Source: Haloferax marisrubri
GTDB lineage: Archaea > Halobacteriota > Halobacteria > Halobacteriales > Haloferacaceae
Direction: 5' to 3'
DNA: 64,000 nucleotides
Assembly: GCF_001469875.2 (NCBI RefSeq)
Contig: NZ_LOPW02000010.1
Coordinates: 443,942 to 507,941 of the forward strand
Shown here: one piece after another, positions 36,868 to 45,663 of the stretch
How positions within the stretch are numbered: position 1 is the first letter of the stretch
Layout: each line of letters begins with the position of its first letter
Position numbers and translations under genes: made by a program
Notes under the pieces: generated by a model
Database searches by the model: none
What the model saw: only the letters and a program-made list of their open reading frames with translations
What the model was told of the DNA's origin: nothing

Positions 36868-37947
36868 TTATCCCGGTTGCGGGCCGGCGACCCGCAACGA
36901 GACGGTTCCAGTCGCGTCGACGACGACGCTCGCGGGCCCGCGCGGCGGGCACGACCACCACGTTCCCGAGACGGCCGCCCCGGTGTCGAGGGTCGCCGAC
37001 ACGGCGTGCCCCCCGGAGGTCGTCACGGGGACGAGTTCGCGGACCTCGCCGGGGTCCAGAGCGAGCGTGCGGTCGAACGGCTCGCCGCCGCCCGCGGGGT
37101 CGACCCGGAGCGAGAGCCGATGGGGTTCGTCGTCGCGGTTGGCGACCGTGAGCGTCGTGTTCGCCGGTCCGCAGCCGGTCGCTCCGCTCGACACGTCGAC
37201 GTACTTCGTCGGCTGGTCGGGCACCGGCCACGCCGCCTCGACGCGTCGCTCGTCGGTCTCGACTTCGACGCGGTAGCTGCCGCTTCGGTACGTCACCGGC
37301 ACCGACAGCCGCGCCCCCGACGGGACGCGGTAGGTCCGGTCCACGAGCGCCGTGTCGCCGAGGTCGATGCGGAGTCGCGCGGTCGTCTCGGGCCCGGGAT
37401 TCTCCACGACGACGCCCGCCGGTGCGTACCATCGCGCGGAGCCGTCGCCGACGAGCGGGAGGTCGATTCTCGGCCCGTCGTCGGGGACTGCCGCCGCGAG
37501 CGAACATTCGCCTCGGGCGTCGCACGAGACCGTCCGCCAGAACTCCGCGCCGTCCCGACCGAGGACGACCTCCAGCCCCTCAAACGCCGCGTCGACGACC
37601 CACCCCGACCGGGCCCGCACGCCGGTGTCCGTCTCCACGAGCACCGCCGTCTCCCCGGTCGGGACCGCGACCGACAGCGCGGTCCGCTCGCCGGGGAGCA
37701 GGTCGCGGTTCTCGAAGAACACGTCGCGGTCGCCGCGGACGCCGACGACGGTCGTGAACACCGGAGTCGGCGTCGGGTTCCAGAGCGTCAGCGACCGCTC
37801 TACACGCTCTTCGGGCGTCGGCGTCTCGGTCGGCGCGGCGGTCCCCTCCTCGGGGGTCGGCGTCTCCGTCTCGCCCTCGGGCGTTCCGCACCCGGCGAGT
37901 CCGGCCACACCGCCCGCGAGAAGCGAGAGGAGCGTGCGGCGCTCCAT
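36868..37947 (-). CDS. Secreted lipoprotein with beta domains
   Basis: The N-terminus MERRTLLSLLAGGVAGLAGC is a lipoprotein signal with Cys20. A Thr/Pro/Glu linker with ETPTPEE repeats follows to about residue 45, then about 310 residues of beta sandwiches with many short strands (TVVGVRGDRDVFFENRDLLP). Haloarchaeal lipoproteins of this layout are common. I see no catalytic motif. It is divergent from the DICT-domain gene. Confidence 0.8.
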   Translation of the reverse strand: MERRTLLSLLAGGVAGLAGCGTPEGETETPTPEEGTAAPTETPTPEERVERSLTLWNPTPTPVFTTVVGVRGDRDVFFENRDLLPGERTALSVAVPTGETAVLVETDTGVRARSGWVVDAAFEGLEVVLGRDGAEFWRTVSCDARGECSLAAAVPDDGPRIDLPLVGDGSARWYAPAGVVVENPGPETTARLRIDLGDTALVDRTYRVPSGARLSVPVTYRSGSYRVEVETDERRVEAAWPVPDQPTKYVDVSSGATGCGPANTTLTVANRDDEPHRLSLRVDPAGGGEPFDRTLALDPGEVRELVPVTTSGGHAVSATLDTGAAVSGTWWSCPPRGPASVVVDATGTVSLRVAGPQPG

Positions 37948-38097
37948 ACCTCACCTACGGCCTCGACGCATATGAACGTCTGTCGCGGTCGCCGCCGTCG
38001 ACTGCCCTCGACTGTCGTCACCGCCACCGTCGCCGCCGTCGCGGCTCCGGCCTCCAAAACAGCTATTTCGTCGGCGGTCAGTCGTCTTCACGAATAG

Positions 38098-38955
38098 ATG
38101 GGACTCGACAGTTTCCTCGGCGCGATTGACACCGCGAGTCAGTCGCTCTCGGTGGTCAATCGCTCGGCTCCCGACCCCGTCCTGCGGATGCTCGAAACCA
38201 CGTTCGCCGACCAGCCGGTCGATGTCGACGAACTGTCGGACGACGCGCGCGGCGACGACGTGGTCGTGCTCTCCGAGCAGACGCCCGAGGGGCGCGAGGT
38301 CGTCGCGACCTCGTCGCTGGAGGAGGTGATGAACACCGTCCTCCTCGTGAACTCGGACCTCTACAAGACGGGGCAGGCGAACCTCGCCGAGTTCGAACTC
38401 CCGTCGGTGCTCACGCGACTCGACGACGTGCCGTTTTCCCTCCGCGGCTATCCCGAATCGGACAAGGAGAAACTGCTTCTCGTGGCGATTTCGCGGTACA
38501 TCGAGCGCCACGCGTGGCGCGCCGGCGACGGGCGACTCCGGTCGTCGTTCCAGCGGCTCTCCCGAATCGAAGACGAGCGCGGGACGCGAGCGGTCTACCA
38601 GAAGGTCGCGGCGACCGACGTGCAGACCCACGTCTACGGGATTCCGGACTGGACCCCGCCGTCGAACTCCGACCTCCTGACCCACGGCGGCTACACGAAC
38701 GACTTCTACGACTCGTGGTTCGTCGTCTACACGCCGCCGGGGGACGACTCGACCGACACGACCGACTCGACTGGGTCGGCCGGGAGCGTCGGTGCGGCCG
38801 ACGGGGGCCGCGACGGGAGCATCGACAGCGTGGAACCGGGACAGCCCGTCGCCCTGCTCGCGCTGGAGACCGAGCCGAAGCGCTGGGAGGGCTACTGGAC
38901 GTTCCGCCCGTCGCTCGTCGCCGACATCGACCGCTACATCTCGCAGAACATGTGA
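38098..38955 (+). CDS. DICT sensory domain protein
   Basis: The 285 residues begin with a conserved haloarchaeal start (MGLDSFLGAIDTASQSLSVV) and match the DICT sensory domain layout: VVLSEQTPEGREVVATSSLE, MNTVLLVNSDLYKTG, and the end WTFRPSLVADIDRYISQN. A Ser/Thr/Gly-rich insert lies at about residues 220-250. DICT domains occur in light or redox signalling proteins and in two-component proteins. There is no output domain here, so it may be a stand-alone sensor protein. Confidence 0.8.
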   Translation: MGLDSFLGAIDTASQSLSVVNRSAPDPVLRMLETTFADQPVDVDELSDDARGDDVVVLSEQTPEGREVVATSSLEEVMNTVLLVNSDLYKTGQANLAEFELPSVLTRLDDVPFSLRGYPESDKEKLLLVAISRYIERHAWRAGDGRLRSSFQRLSRIEDERGTRAVYQKVAATDVQTHVYGIPDWTPPSNSDLLTHGGYTNDFYDSWFVVYTPPGDDSTDTTDSTGSAGSVGAADGGRDGSIDSVEPGQPVALLALETEPKRWEGYWTFRPSLVADIDRYISQNM

Positions 38956-39034
38956 GCGGCGGGACAGGCACCGACCGGTCGCCGACCGAACCCAGACGAA
39001 GCCGCTTTACGCGCCCGTCCGATACGGGTATCCA

Positions 39035-40117
39035 ATGAGTAAGCCGAGCCCCGAGGTCTACGAGCGGGGACGCGGGATGGACGCGCACAACAAGGTGATG
39101 CGCGACATCCGTTCGCGGAAGCAGAAGACCTACGACCCCCACGAGCCCACCCGGGTGTGGATAGACGAGGACAACACGCCCGACGGCGTCTACGACTCGC
39201 TGACGATTATTCTCAACACCGGCGGGTGTCGGTGGGCGCGCGCCGGCGGCTGTACCATGTGCGGCTACGTCGCGGAGTCCGTCGAAGGCGGCACCGTCGC
39301 CCACGAGGCGCTGATGGACCAGATTCGGGTCTGTCTCGACCACGAGGCCGAGGAGATGGACGACGGCGAGCAGGCCGGTCTCATCAAGATTTACACCTCC
39401 GGCTCGTTCCTCGACGAGCGCGAGGTGCCCGCGGAGACCCGCGACGCCATCGCCGAGACGTTCGCCGACCGCGACCGCATGGTCGTCGAGTCGCTCCCGG
39501 ACTTCGTCACGCGCGAGAAACTCGCCGACTTCACCGACCGCGGCCTCGAAACCGACGTGGCAATCGGCCTCGAAACCGCCACCGACCGCGTCCGCCACGA
39601 CTGCGTGAACAAGTACTTCGACTTCGCCGACTTCGAGGACGCCTGCGAGGAGGCCGCCGCGGCCGGCGGCGGCGTCAAGGCGTACCTCCTGATGAAGCCG
39701 CCGTTCCTCTCGGAACCCGAGGCGCTCGACGACATGAAGTCCTCTATCCGCCGGTGTGCGGCGGTCGACAACTGCCACACCGTCTCGATGAACCCGACGA
39801 ACGTCCAGCGCTACACGATGGTCGACGAACTGTTCTTCAACGGCGGCTACCGCCCGCCGTGGCTCTGGTCGGTCGCCGACGCGCTCCGCGAGACGGCCGA
39901 CGTGGACGCTATCGTCGTCTCCGACCCCGTCGGCGGCGGCCAAGAGCGCGGCGCGCACAACTGCGGCGACTGCGACGAACTCGTGTTCAAGGCGGTCAAG
40001 GACTTCAACCTCCGACAGGACCCGAGCGTCTTCGACCAGGTGTCCTGCGACTGCGAGGCGACGTGGGAGTTCGTCCTCGACAACGAGACGAGCTACAACA
40101 TGCCGCTGGTCAAGTAA
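39035..40117 (+). CDS. Archaeosine biosynthesis radical SAM protein RaSEA
   Basis: This is the RaSEA family, which with ArcS converts preQ0-lysine at G15 of tRNA to archaeosine. The start is at 39035 (MSKPSPEVYERGRGMDAHNK) with a CTTTACGC box about 29 nt upstream. The radical SAM cluster motif is unusual, C-x7-C-x2-C: Cys65, Cys73 and Cys76 in NTGGCRWARAGGCTMCGY, as expected for this family. Further motifs are IKIYTSGSFLDERE and GLETATDRVRHDCVNKYF. Neither ArcS nor the TGT enzyme is in the window. Confidence 0.9.
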   Translation: MSKPSPEVYERGRGMDAHNKVMRDIRSRKQKTYDPHEPTRVWIDEDNTPDGVYDSLTIILNTGGCRWARAGGCTMCGYVAESVEGGTVAHEALMDQIRVCLDHEAEEMDDGEQAGLIKIYTSGSFLDEREVPAETRDAIAETFADRDRMVVESLPDFVTREKLADFTDRGLETDVAIGLETATDRVRHDCVNKYFDFADFEDACEEAAAAGGGVKAYLLMKPPFLSEPEALDDMKSSIRRCAAVDNCHTVSMNPTNVQRYTMVDELFFNGGYRPPWLWSVADALRETADVDAIVVSDPVGGGQERGAHNCGDCDELVFKAVKDFNLRQDPSVFDQVSCDCEATWEFVLDNETSYNMPLVK

Positions 40118-40323
40118 GCCCGCGCACTCGCCGACCGTTCGTCCGCGACTCTCCGACCGTTCGTCCACTATCTCGCTTCGTTTTCTCCGATTCGGTCGCG
40201 TTAGGGGGTGCTATCCGAAAGTAACAGGCTCCTAACCGTTGGATAGGATATTCGTATCAAAGAGGGTGTGAGTCGTTGTCATATTCGGTGGTTCGGACGT
40301 GTCCATCCGAGCCGCCCGCCATC

Positions 40324-40440
40324 ATGACGAAACACACGTACAAGACCGTCTACTACGCGGATGGGTGGTTCGAGATTCGCGAAGAGGAGAACGCCGAGGC
40401 GTGGATCGCCACGGACGCTCCCTGCGCTCTCGCCCCATAG
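40324..40440 (+). CDS. Small haloarchaeal protein of 38 residues
   Basis: An ATG at 40324 opens a frame of 38 codons, MTKHTYKTVYYADGWFEIRE onward, ending ENAEAWIATDAPCALAP. The ending resembles a family of tiny haloarchaeal proteins with an AWI-x-(S/T)D motif. The codons look biased, and an AT-rich stretch (GGATAGGATATTCGTAT) lies about 75 nt upstream. The function is unknown. It lies between RaSEA and purQ. Confidence 0.6.
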   Translation: MTKHTYKTVYYADGWFEIREEENAEAWIATDAPCALAP

Positions 40441-40558
40441 CACGCGGCATGCGGGCCGGAAACCTCGACACTCCAACATCGCTCATCGTGTACGCCGCTA
40501 CGTTCGCCAACCGGCCCCGTGCCGCCCGCCACCGCGGCGGACGGTCTTTTTTATACCC

Positions 40559-41233
40559 CTATCCCTCGAAGCCCGCCAGCACGCCCCGACCGTCGGTGTT
40601 ACCGAGTTGCGGCAGCGACGCCCGCTCGGGGTGCGGCATCAGCACCGCGACGGACTCGCTGTCGCCGAGGACGCCCGCGACGTTCCCGAGCGAGCCGTTG
40701 GGGTTCGCCTCGTCGGTGACGTTGCCGTCCTCGTCGCAGTAGCGGAACAGAATCCGGTCATCGGCTTCGAGCTCCTCGTAGCGCTCGGCGTCGAGTTCGA
40801 AGCGACCCTCGCCGTGGGCGATGGGGAGTTCGATGACCTCGCCTTCCTCGTACGCCGCGGTCCAGCGCGTGTCGGCGTTCTCGACGCGGAGATAGACGTG
40901 TTCGCACTGGAAGCGGGCGCTCGCGTTCGTCGTGAACGCGCCGGGGGTGAGCCCGGACTCGCAGCCGATCTGCGCGCCGTTGCAGACGCCGAGGACGGGG
41001 ACGCCCTCTGCGGCCGCCTCGCGGACCGACTTCATGATGGGCGAGCGGGCGGCCATCGCGCCGCCGCGGAGGTAGTCGCCGTACGAGAAGCCGCCGGGGA
41101 GCACGATGCCCGTCGTCTCCTCGGGGAGCGGGTCTTCGTGCCAGACGCGCTCGGCCTCGAACCCGAGGTCGGAGAGCGCGCGCACGGCGTCGCGGTCGCA
41201 GTTCGAGCCGCCGAACTGCACGACTGCGATCAT
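40559..41233 (-). CDS. purQ: Phosphoribosylformylglycinamidine synthase subunit PurQ
   Basis: The glutaminase subunit of FGAM synthase, step 4 of purine synthesis. It is 224 residues long, with start MIAVVQFGGSNCDRDAVRAL. The nucleophile is Cys84 in VLGVCNGAQIGCESG, and His201 and Glu203 (MPHPERA) complete the triad. It starts one base after the purS stop, so purS-purQ form an operon. The large subunit PurL is not in the window. The ATG at 41233 is well supported by the family start. Confidence 0.96.
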   Translation of the reverse strand: MIAVVQFGGSNCDRDAVRALSDLGFEAERVWHEDPLPEETTGIVLPGGFSYGDYLRGGAMAARSPIMKSVREAAAEGVPVLGVCNGAQIGCESGLTPGAFTTNASARFQCEHVYLRVENADTRWTAAYEEGEVIELPIAHGEGRFELDAERYEELEADDRILFRYCDEDGNVTDEANPNGSLGNVAGVLGDSESVAVLMPHPERASLPQLGNTDGRGVLAGFEG

Positions 41234-41234
41234 C

Positions 41235-41486
41235 TCAGGCCTCGGCGACCGCGACCTCGTAGTCGTGGATGGTCGGGTTCGCCAGCAAGCGTTCGGCCAT
41301 CTCGTCGGCGCGGGTCTCGGCCTCGTCGGCGTCGGCCGCGTCGAGGTCGACTTCGTACCGTTCGGTAAAGCGCAACGCGTCGAGTTCGAACCCGAGTCGT
41401 TCCAGCGCGCGCTTCGTGGTCTCCGCCTCCGGGTCGAGCACGCCACGCTTGAGGCGCACCGTCACCGTCGCGGTGTAGGTGGTCAT
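41235..41486 (-). CDS. purS: Phosphoribosylformylglycinamidine synthase subunit PurS
   Basis: The small subunit (83 residues) that joins PurQ and PurL in the FGAM synthase complex. The sequence TATVTVRLKRGVLDPEAETT and the RALERLGFE helix are typical of PurS. The start at 41486 fits a minus-strand TTTTTGC box 23-29 nt upstream. The 61 residues upstream in the open frame are not part of the protein. It is cotranscribed with purQ. Confidence 0.95.
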   Translation of the reverse strand: MTTYTATVTVRLKRGVLDPEAETTKRALERLGFELDALRFTERYEVDLDAADADEAETRADEMAERLLANPTIHDYEVAVAEA

Positions 41487-41679
41487 CAGGTGGCGATGCG
41501 TGGTGATGTGCAAAAACGGTTTTGGGTCGAGTTTGATATACACGAATGTGTGTATCGGGGTCGAACCGGCGACTACGCCGCCGGCGACCGCGCTCCGCCG
41601 CGGACGACGAACCGCTCTCCGGCTATCGACACACCCCGGACGCGCCGCCGCGTGCGAAGTTGCTTGCACCTATAAATAC

Positions 41680-41711
41680 ATTATTATTTTTACAATAGTA
41701 AAAATAATAAT
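41680..41711. promoter_or_regulatory. Perfect AT-rich inverted repeat between purS and gntP
   Basis: Two 14-nt arms (ATTATTATTTTTAC and GTAAAAATAATAAT) surround a 4-nt AATA spacer. The sequence lies in the 282-bp divergent region, about 24 nt upstream of the gntP TATA box (41736-41744). A perfect palindrome of this length in a GC-rich genome is unlikely by chance. It may be an operator or upstream activator site, or a hairpin in a purS-side transcript. The function is not known. Confidence 0.65.
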
Positions 41712-41735
41712 TACACACATGATATATGATAATCA

Positions 41736-41766
41736 TTTTTATATCGCGAGTGAGACAGCGTCTCAC
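41736..41766 (+). promoter_or_regulatory. gntP promoter: TATA box and a start-site inverted repeat
   Basis: TTTTTATAT at 41736-41744 is 25-33 nt before the ATG at 41769, so the transcript is leaderless. Just before the ATG, GTGAGAC (41750-41756) and GTCTCAC (41760-41766) form a perfect 7-bp inverted repeat with a 3-nt spacer. The site covers the region between the box and the start, a position at which a bound repressor would block RNA polymerase. The regulator is unknown. Confidence 0.55.
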
Positions 41767-41768
41767 GC

Positions 41769-43163
41769 ATGGTAATCGAATTCGCACAGAGTCCGCTCTT
41801 GACGTTCGTCATCGGACTCGCGTTGGTCGTGTTGCTACTGGTCGTGTTAGACCTCCCTGCGTTCGTCGGCTTGGCGATAGCCGCGTTCGCGGTCGGCCTC
41901 GTCAACGCGGCGTTCGTCCCCGACTTCGCGCTCGCCGACGCGGCGACGCGGACGGCGAGTGCCTTCGGCAACGGGATGGCCGGTATCGGGATTCCCATCC
42001 TGATGGCCGCCATCATCGGGAAGTCGATGCTCGAAAGCGGCTCCGCCCAGCGAATTGTTCGCACCTTCCAGTCGCTCGTCGGGAAGGGTAACAGCGACAT
42101 CGCGCTGTGGGGAAGCAGTACGGTGCTCGCCATCCCCGTGTTCTTCGACAGCGTGTTCTACCTCATGGCCCCGCTCGCGCGGTCGATGCGGGCCCGGATG
42201 GGCGACAACTACGCGCTCTACCTCGTCGTCGTCGGGGCCGGCGCGGCGACGGCTCACGTGTTCATCCCGCCGACTCCCGGCCCGCTCGCAGTCGCCAGCG
42301 AAATCGGGGCCGACATCGGCACGACGATGCTCATCGGCGTCACCGTCGCCGTCCCGTCGGCCACCATGGGCGGCCTCGTCTACGGCCGCTGGATTAACCG
42401 CCGCATCGACATCCCCCTCCGCGACGCGATGGGGACGACCACGGACGAACTGCAGGAGCGCGCCCAGCGCGACGTGTCGTCCCTGCCGAGTTTCCTCGAA
42501 TCCACCGCGCCCATCATCATCGCCGTCGCGCTCGTCGGCTCGCTCACCGTCGTCAACGCCCTCCAAGGCGTGACGCCGGTGGTCGAGCAGGTCAGACCGT
42601 TCGTCGCGTTCATCGGCGACAAGAACGTCGCGCTGACCGTCGCCGCGCTCGCCGCGGCCTACACGTACTACCGCTGGTCCGACCTCTCGCGGTCCGACTG
42701 GGAGGACGAACTCACCGAGGCGCTCAAAAGCGGCGGCAACATCGCCGCCATCACCTCGATGGGCGGCGCGTTCGGCGCGCTCCTCGCGGCCTCCGGAATC
42801 GGCTCGTACCTCGCCAACGGCCTCGAAGGCTTCGGCATCCCGCTTCTCGTGACGGCGTGGCTCATCGCCGCCATCGTCCGCATCGCGCAGGGCTCCGCGA
42901 CCGCGGCGATGCTCACGGCCGCCGGCATCATGGCCCCGCTCACCGGTCAACTTCCGGTCCACACCGCGTATCTGGTGATGGTCATCGGCGCGGGCGGCAA
43001 CATCTGCTCGTGGTACAACGACTCCGGCTTCTGGCTCGTCAAGGAAATCGGCGGCCTCACGCAGATGGAGACGCTGAAGACGTGGACCGCGCTGACGACG
43101 ATTATCTCCGTGACCGGTCTCGTCGTCGTCCTCGTCGTCTCGTCGGTGCTCCCGCTGGCGTAG
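41769..43163 (+). CDS. GntP family permease (gluconate/organic-acid symporter)
   Basis: A 464-residue membrane protein of the GntP family, which moves gluconate or related sugar acids with protons. Family stretches include VFIPPTPGPLAVASEIGAD, a central IIIAVALVGSLTVVNAL, then GVTVAVPSATMGGLVYGRWI and AGGNICSWYNDSGFWLVKEI. About 12 hydrophobic segments are present. The substrate cannot be set from sequence. No gluconate kinase or dehydratase is next to it, so it is a lone gene with a marked promoter of its own. Confidence 0.92.
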   Translation: MVIEFAQSPLLTFVIGLALVVLLLVVLDLPAFVGLAIAAFAVGLVNAAFVPDFALADAATRTASAFGNGMAGIGIPILMAAIIGKSMLESGSAQRIVRTFQSLVGKGNSDIALWGSSTVLAIPVFFDSVFYLMAPLARSMRARMGDNYALYLVVVGAGAATAHVFIPPTPGPLAVASEIGADIGTTMLIGVTVAVPSATMGGLVYGRWINRRIDIPLRDAMGTTTDELQERAQRDVSSLPSFLESTAPIIIAVALVGSLTVVNALQGVTPVVEQVRPFVAFIGDKNVALTVAALAAAYTYYRWSDLSRSDWEDELTEALKSGGNIAAITSMGGAFGALLAASGIGSYLANGLEGFGIPLLVTAWLIAAIVRIAQGSATAAMLTAAGIMAPLTGQLPVHTAYLVMVIGAGGNICSWYNDSGFWLVKEIGGLTQMETLKTWTALTTIISVTGLVVVLVVSSVLPLA

Positions 43164-43249
43164 GCGGCCTCGCGCTCGCGTCGGCTTTTCCTTTTTCCGG
43201 GTGATTCACGGTCGTTCCCGAGGGATTCGCTTGCGGAGAACGACAGCGG

Positions 43250-43313
43250 TTTACCGTTCGCCGACGCAGGACGGTATATGTTCAGCTTCGAACAGCTGGA
43301 GGTGACGGTATGA
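43250..43313 (+). promoter_or_regulatory. purU promoter with possible leader micro-ORF
   Basis: TTTACC at 43250-43255 is a TATA-like box about 25 nt before an ATG at 43278. That ATG opens a 12-codon frame (11 residues, MFSFEQLEVTV) ending in a TGA at 43311-43313, which overlaps the purU ATG at 43310. A GGAGGTGA stretch (43298-43305) sits just before purU. The micro-ORF could be translated from a leaderless mRNA and coupled to purU, or the stretch may be only a short leader. Confidence 0.4.
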
Positions 43314-44293
43314 CTCGCGAACTCACCGAAATCACGGTCATCGGAGGAGACAAGACCGGACTCATCGCGAACGTGACCACCCTGCTGTTCGAGCGCGGAA
43401 TCAACGTCGAGGACTTAGACCAGGCGGTCCGCGAGGGAATCTTCCGGATGACCCTCCACGCCGACACCTCGGAGATGACCTGTTCCCGCGACGAGCTTCG
43501 GGCGGCGCTGTCCGACCTCGGCGACGACCTCGGCGTCGACGTGCAGGTCCGGTTCCCCTCGGACCGCGAGACCCGCGAAATCGCCGTCCTCGTCACGAAG
43601 GAGTCCCACTGTCTCGAAGCGCTGTTCGAGGCGTGGGCCAACGACGACCTCGGCGCGGAGATTTCGGTCGTCATCGGCAATCACGACACGCTCGAACCGC
43701 TGGCGAGCCACTACGACGTGCCCTTCCACGACATCGGCGACCAGAAGGGCACCGCCAACGAAGACCGCCTGCTCGACCTCCTCGAACAGTACGACGTGGA
43801 CCTCATCGTCCTCGCGCGCTACATGCGCATCCTCGGCCCGAACGTCGTCTTCCGCTACGAGGACCGCATCATCAACATCCACCCGTCGCTGCTCCCGTCG
43901 TTCCCCGGCGCGGCCGCCTACCGACAGGCGAAAGAGGAGGGCGTCCGCATCGCGGGCGTCACCGCCCACTACGTGACGACCGACCTCGACCAAGGCCCCA
44001 TCATCACCCAGCGCGCCTTCGACGTGCCGGACGACGCCTCCATCGACGAGATAAAAGAGCGCGGTCAGCCGCTGGAGGCCGACGCGCTCCTCGAGGCCGT
44101 GAAGCTCCACCTCAACAACGACGTGTCGGTCCACCGCGGGCGCACCAGCCTCCGCGAGAGCGCCGACCCCGAGCGCTACCAACTCGGCCTCACCCGCGAG
44201 GCGCAGGCGTCGAACCCCGACCGCCCGGTCGACGGCATCATCGACGCCCTCGGCGAGCGCGAGGCGCTCGCGCCAGAGCCGTCCGAGGACTGA
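43310..44293 (+). CDS. purU: Formyltetrahydrofolate deformylase PurU
   Basis: An ACT domain (residues 1-85; DKTGLIANVTTLLFERGINV) precedes a formyltransferase-like hydrolase domain (about 90-285). The domain has AVLVTKESHCLEALFEAW, then INIHPSLLPSFPGAAAY with the catalytic His, and ITQRAFDVPDDASIDEIK. PurU cleaves 10-formyl-THF to THF and formate, which can feed formate-dependent purine synthesis. A C-terminal extension of about 45 residues is specific to this lineage. It lies among purine genes. Confidence 0.92.
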   Translation: MTRELTEITVIGGDKTGLIANVTTLLFERGINVEDLDQAVREGIFRMTLHADTSEMTCSRDELRAALSDLGDDLGVDVQVRFPSDRETREIAVLVTKESHCLEALFEAWANDDLGAEISVVIGNHDTLEPLASHYDVPFHDIGDQKGTANEDRLLDLLEQYDVDLIVLARYMRILGPNVVFRYEDRIINIHPSLLPSFPGAAAYRQAKEEGVRIAGVTAHYVTTDLDQGPIITQRAFDVPDDASIDEIKERGQPLEADALLEAVKLHLNNDVSVHRGRTSLRESADPERYQLGLTREAQASNPDRPVDGIIDALGEREALAPEPSED

Positions 44294-44505
44294 GGCGACG
44301 CTGAGCGGCTGAGCGGGGCGACCCACGCCCAGACCTATTTTGCCGCCGCCGCGACTCGGAGCCGTGCCCGTCTCCCTCCGCTATCGCGTTCCCTCGGCCT
44401 CGGCAGACGACGCCACAGAGGGTGGCGACTCCTCGTCGGTGACGACGGCGGACCGTGAGAACAGAACGGCACAACAGCCGAAAAACAGCGTTCGCTCGTG
44501 TCCGA

Positions 44506-45525
44506 CTACAGGTCCCGAACGCGAGCCACGGCGTCCTCGATGGCCGGCGCGTCGAACCAGTCGTGGTCGACGTAGGCGTTGGTGCCGGCGCAGTAGAGGT
44601 CCGCCAGCGCCTCGACGATGTCGGCGGGCAGGTGGTCGGGTTCGACCGCGCAGTTCTCGCGCCAGTTCGGCTCGCCCGTCTCGATGGCCTCGGCCTTCGC
44701 GTCTTTCACGGCCTCGACCCACTCGGGCTGGACGCGCTTGTAGTACTGGCGGACGACCTCTTTCGAGACCTGCTGGCCGCCGTAGGAAAACCGGTTCTCG
44801 TCGAAGGTGCCGACCACGTCGCCGACCTTGACGGTGCCGTCGTGGTACAGGCACTCGATTTTGCCGTCCTCGTGGTCGAAGCCGGCTTTCTCGGCGCGCT
44901 CCGTCAGCACGTGGTTCACGGCGAGCGCCAGCTCTTCGAGGCGGTCGAGGTCGACTTTCCCGGCGATGTCGTCGGCCTCCTCGCGGGAGAGATAGCGGTC
45001 CTGTTCTTCGTACTTCGTGGAGAACTCCACCACCGGCTCGGGGAGGGAGACGGCCTCGTCGGGCCACTCGTCCATTTCGAGGCCGTAGTCTGCGGGCTCG
45101 CCGCGCCGCCGGAGGCTCGACCCCACCGGGACGGTGTTGCGGAAGACGATTTCCAGCGGGATGAGGTAGTTGTCGCCGGCGGCCTCGTGGTAGGCGTCGT
45201 AGTCGTACGCGCCGTCCTCGTGGGGGAGGTCGGGCACCTGCGTGAGTTCGATGGCCATCTCCGTCGGCGGCGACTCGCACTCACCGAGTTCCTTGACCTC
45301 GCCGTCTTCGACGACCCCGAGGTAGTGGGTCGGGACGTGGTTCACGTCGAGCAGTTCGAAGTTGTACGCGCCCATGAGACAGAGGCTCGCGCCCTTGTTC
45401 GGGACGTGGTCGGGCATCTCGCCCCAGTCGAACACGGAGTAGCGGTCCGAGAAGACGAAGCGGCCCCGCCCGAGGTCGGTCGCCGTCGGCTCCTCCTCGA
45501 CGCGGAAGTCCTTCACGCTGGTCAT
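44506..45525 (-). CDS. purC: SAICAR synthase PurC
   Basis: This is the phosphoribosylaminoimidazole-succinocarboxamide synthase, step 8 of purine synthesis. Family stretches are [58 protein letters not shown], and [19 protein letters not shown]. At 339 residues it is longer than bacterial PurC, as is usual in haloarchaea. A CTTAGT box lies about 27 nt before the ATG. It is convergent with purU; the 212-bp gap holds nothing I can support. Confidence 0.94.
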   Translation of the reverse strand: MTSVKDFRVEEEPTATDLGRGRFVFSDRYSVFDWGEMPDHVPNKGASLCLMGAYNFELLDVNHVPTHYLGVVEDGEVKELGECESPPTEMAIELTQVPDLPHEDGAYDYDAYHEAAGDNYLIPLEIVFRNTVPVGSSLRRRGEPADYGLEMDEWPDEAVSLPEPVVEFSTKYEEQDRYLSREEADDIAGKVDLDRLEELALAVNHVLTERAEKAGFDHEDGKIECLYHDGTVKVGDVVGTFDENRFSYGGQQVSKEVVRQYYKRVQPEWVEAVKDAKAEAIETGEPNWRENCAVEPDHLPADIVEALADLYCAGTNAYVDHDWFDAPAIEDAVARVRDL

Positions 45526-45663
45526 GGTCGTCCTCTGGACTCATCCCACTAAGAAGCTTCCACTTCCGTGCGCATCTCGGTCGGCGATTAGTCGAATTTA
45601 TGCACGAACTCGCGTACCGGGCGAATCGTATCGCTTTTTCGCGGTTGTCCCGTCCGTTCGGCT

